Shown piece after piece: positions 38,795 to 39,825 of a stretch of 39,825 nucleotides of DNA. The notes beneath the pieces are model-generated. The model was not told where the DNA came from. It ran no database searches and worked only from the letters and a program-made list of their open reading frames with translations. Position numbers and translations under genes: made by a program. Position 1 is the first letter of the stretch; the number at the start of each line of letters is the position of its first letter. The stretch is from Acidobacteriota bacterium (GTDB lineage: Bacteria; Actinomycetota; AC-67): positions 1-39,825 of the forward strand of contig JACQXY010000027.1 in assembly GCA_016208485.1 (NCBI GenBank). Reading direction: 5' to 3'.

Positions 38795-39277
38795 CTACAC
38801 CTCGGACGCGAGTTCGCGCGCTCTGCGGTAGGTCGCGTCGTCGAGCCAAAACCCTGTTCGCCTGAGGTCGTCGAGCAGCGGAGTGGCACGCTCGATCAGG
38901 CCGCGGCGCTTGGCGTGGAGGATCACACCGAGCGTGCCGCGAACCGGCAGACCGCGGGCGCGCGCACACCTGCGTGCGGCGGTCTCGTCGATGAGCACAA
39001 CCGCGTCTTCGATCTCGAGCGCCACGCCGATCACCTCGGCTTCGCCTCTGCCGCCGAGTTCACGCTCGATCTCGTCGACACGCGCGAGGTCCCTGGGAGT
39101 CGTGCGCTTGAGCCAGCCGGCGCCGAGCGCCACGCCGAACTCGCCGATGAGGTGCCGGGCCACCTCGTCGGCCACAGCGTTCGGAACGAGGATCTCGATA
39201 TAGAGCGCTCTGAGCAGGTCCACCTGCCCGATCCGCGACAGATGGATCAAGGGGGTTGCGTTGCAGACCGGCGTCAG
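38795..39277 (-). CDS. DUF3368-type PIN-like toxin
   Basis: The protein ends DDATYRRARELASEV. The family N-terminus VCNATPLIHLSRIGQVDLL lies upstream of the first ordinary start codon (TTG 39250), so translation should begin before it. The CTG at 39277, overlapping the antitoxin stop as CTGA, gives 160 residues. Acidic and other family positions appear in VPNAVADEVARH, GRGEAEVIGVALE, VLIDETAARR and LPVRGTLGVILHAKR. DUF3368 proteins are PIN-fold ribonuclease toxins paired with UPF0175 antitoxins, as here. The first-strand Asp of classical PIN domains is Asn in this protein, which I believe is common in this family. The window between trpG and this gene (38701-38794) shows no gene. Confidence 0.85.
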   Translation of the reverse strand: MTPVCNATPLIHLSRIGQVDLLRALYIEILVPNAVADEVARHLIGEFGVALGAGWLKRTTPRDLARVDEIERELGGRGEAEVIGVALEIEDAVVLIDETAARRCARARGLPVRGTLGVILHAKRRGLIERATPLLDDLRRTGFWLDDATYRRARELASEV

Positions 39278-39522
39278 GGCTCGAGCGATGCGACTTCCTC
39301 TTTCAGCTCATCCGCCGTGGTCTGGATCGTGGGGATGCCGCGACGGTTCGCCAGTTCCAAGAAATCGACACGGCTGACGCCCAGCTCACGGGCTGCCTGC
39401 CCGGAGCCGACCTGACCGATCCGATAGAGTTCGAGCACGGCCGCCTCCCGGGCGCGTTCGGTCGCCAGACGGCGGGCCTCCCCGCGTACGCCGTCGACGG
39501 AAACCCGAATCGGCTCAGCCAT
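39274..39522 (-). CDS. UPF0175-family antitoxin
   Basis: This 82-residue protein starts at MAEPIRVSVDGV, and the frame is open further but less plausible. It contains the UPF0175 helix-turn-helix: AREAAVLELYRIGQVGSGQAARELGVSRVDFLELANRRGIP. The acidic tail TADELKEEVASLEP is short. It overlaps the DUF3368 toxin gene by 4 nt. The ATG has little ribosome-site signal, but a -10-like box ends 7 bp ahead. It should bind its own promoter and the toxin. Confidence 0.88.
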   Translation of the reverse strand: MAEPIRVSVDGVRGEARRLATERAREAAVLELYRIGQVGSGQAARELGVSRVDFLELANRRGIPTIQTTADELKEEVASLEP

Positions 39523-39529
39523 CAACTCA

Positions 39530-39535
39530 AGGATA
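39530..39535 (-). promoter_or_regulatory. -10-like box of the second toxin-antitoxin pair, near-leaderless
   Basis: On the minus strand TATCCT lies 7 bp ahead of the antitoxin ATG. CTATCCT also occurs before the VapB-like gene start (29802-29808), although there it follows the proposed -10 box by two bases. No -35 box is evident. Confidence 0.35.
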
Positions 39536-39690
39536 GCACCCGCCCTTTGGCGCGCGGGGCGTGGATGGGAGACACCCATGACGAGCACTTCAGTGGGGCC
39601 GGCGCGGCCCCGGGCCAAGACCTGATCCAGCGCTTCAGGAGCGTCGTTCGGGTGGCATCAGCCGGTGGACGCTGTCGGCAAGGGCCGCGG

Positions 39691-39825
39691 CTCGGGATCA
39701 TCGAGCCGGATCTCGCCGAGCGCCTGAGAGCGGTCGCCGGGCTGCGGGACGTCCTCGTCCACGCGTACCTGGAGGTGGGTCCGGCGAGGATCTGGGAGCA
39801 CATAGAGGACGCGGGGGGGGGGGGG
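39691..39825 (+). CDS. HepT-like (DUF86) ribonuclease, C-terminal part, truncated by the window end
   Basis: The frame reads LGIIEPDLAERLRAVAGLRDVLVH and on to AYLEVGPARIWEHIED before the terminal G run. R-D-V-L-V-H is the R-x4-H motif of HEPN toxins, and V-H-x-Y-x-x-V is typical of DUF86. The upstream 180 bases do not give a convincing HepT N-terminus in this frame. The frame two bases over gives PVDAVGKGRG just before, as if one base were lost near 39690. So the gene is either frameshifted or misread near the contig end. The usual MNT nucleotidyltransferase antitoxin is not visible. Confidence 0.5.
39813..39825. other. terminal run of 13 G, probable sequencing or assembly artefact
   Basis: The window ends in thirteen consecutive G. 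Two-colour sequencers call missing signal as G, so such a run at a contig edge is usually not genomic. The coding reading should be trusted only up to about 39810. Confidence 0.6.

Overview
The window reads as a piece of a high-GC, probably uncultured member of the Actinomycetota. Several independent marks support this. There is a CrgA-like cell-division protein next to a DUF881 protein, with a trpG/pabA-type gene 4 kb further on; this is the crgA-DUF881-trpG neighbourhood known from mycobacteria. There is also a PGPGW-type small membrane protein, a DLW-39-like mini-protein, and several start codons directly preceded by -10 boxes, as in leaderless actinobacterial mRNAs. The right edge ends in a 13-base G run, so it is probably a contig end. 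Most of the sequence is GC-rich chromosomal gene content. The visible exceptions are about 4.9-9.4 kb and about 26.8-26.95 kb, where A/T is richer.

Layout. 0-4.7 kb: an acyl-CoA dehydrogenase tail, a TetR regulator, a zinc alcohol dehydrogenase, a small membrane protein, a lipoprotein and a secreted BNR/sialidase-fold protein. 4.8-9.4 kb: a tRNA-Ala(UGC) followed by an acquired module. The module holds an XhoI/PaeR7I-type restriction-modification pair whose nuclease gene carries an in-frame TGA, a PD-(D/E)XK-type protein, and a membrane-anchored protein of unknown function. 9.6-16.9 kb: a minus-strand operon for a branched-chain-amino-acid-type ABC importer. It contains a binding lipoprotein, a PLP decarboxylase/lyase-like enzyme, LivH, LivM, LivG and an unrecognised secreted anchored protein in the place where LivF might be expected. 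Between livH and livM, a 35-bp unit repeated three times makes a chain of overlapping 12-codon mini-ORFs. 17-21 kb: an EamA exporter, then a plus-strand operon with two 2-hydroxyacyl-CoA dehydratase-family subunits and their ATP-dependent [4Fe-4S] activase. 21-26.7 kb: a pentaheme cytochrome c behind a perfect CRP-type palindrome, the GTPase TypA, an ADP-forming acyl-CoA synthetase and an O-methyltransferase.

26.7-29.4 kb: a tRNA 3'-end fragment, a 14-bp inverted repeat, and a DsrE-family gene. In that gene a UGA falls where the family has its first conserved Cys, with a SECIS-like hairpin 20 nt downstream; the gene also has a frame break. A PGPGW protein, an MGT-type glycosyltransferase and an SCP2 protein follow. 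29.8-31.8 kb: a VapBC-type toxin-antitoxin pair and a thiolase. 31.8-38.7 kb: zinc-ribbon proteins, CsoR with its operator, CrgA, DUF881, a penicillin-acylase-family hydrolase, a long-chain acyl-CoA ligase and trpG/pabA. 38.8-39.8 kb: a UPF0175/DUF3368 toxin-antitoxin pair and the tail of a HepT-like gene.

Together the metabolic genes point to catabolism of acyl-CoA intermediates from amino or organic acids. They cover import (Liv system), CoA activation (acyl-CoA ligase, ADP-forming synthetase), radical 2-hydroxyacyl-CoA dehydration, acyl-CoA oxidation and thiolysis, with a multiheme cytochrome hinting at respiratory flexibility. This pathway reading is inference; the substrates are not visible in the sequence.
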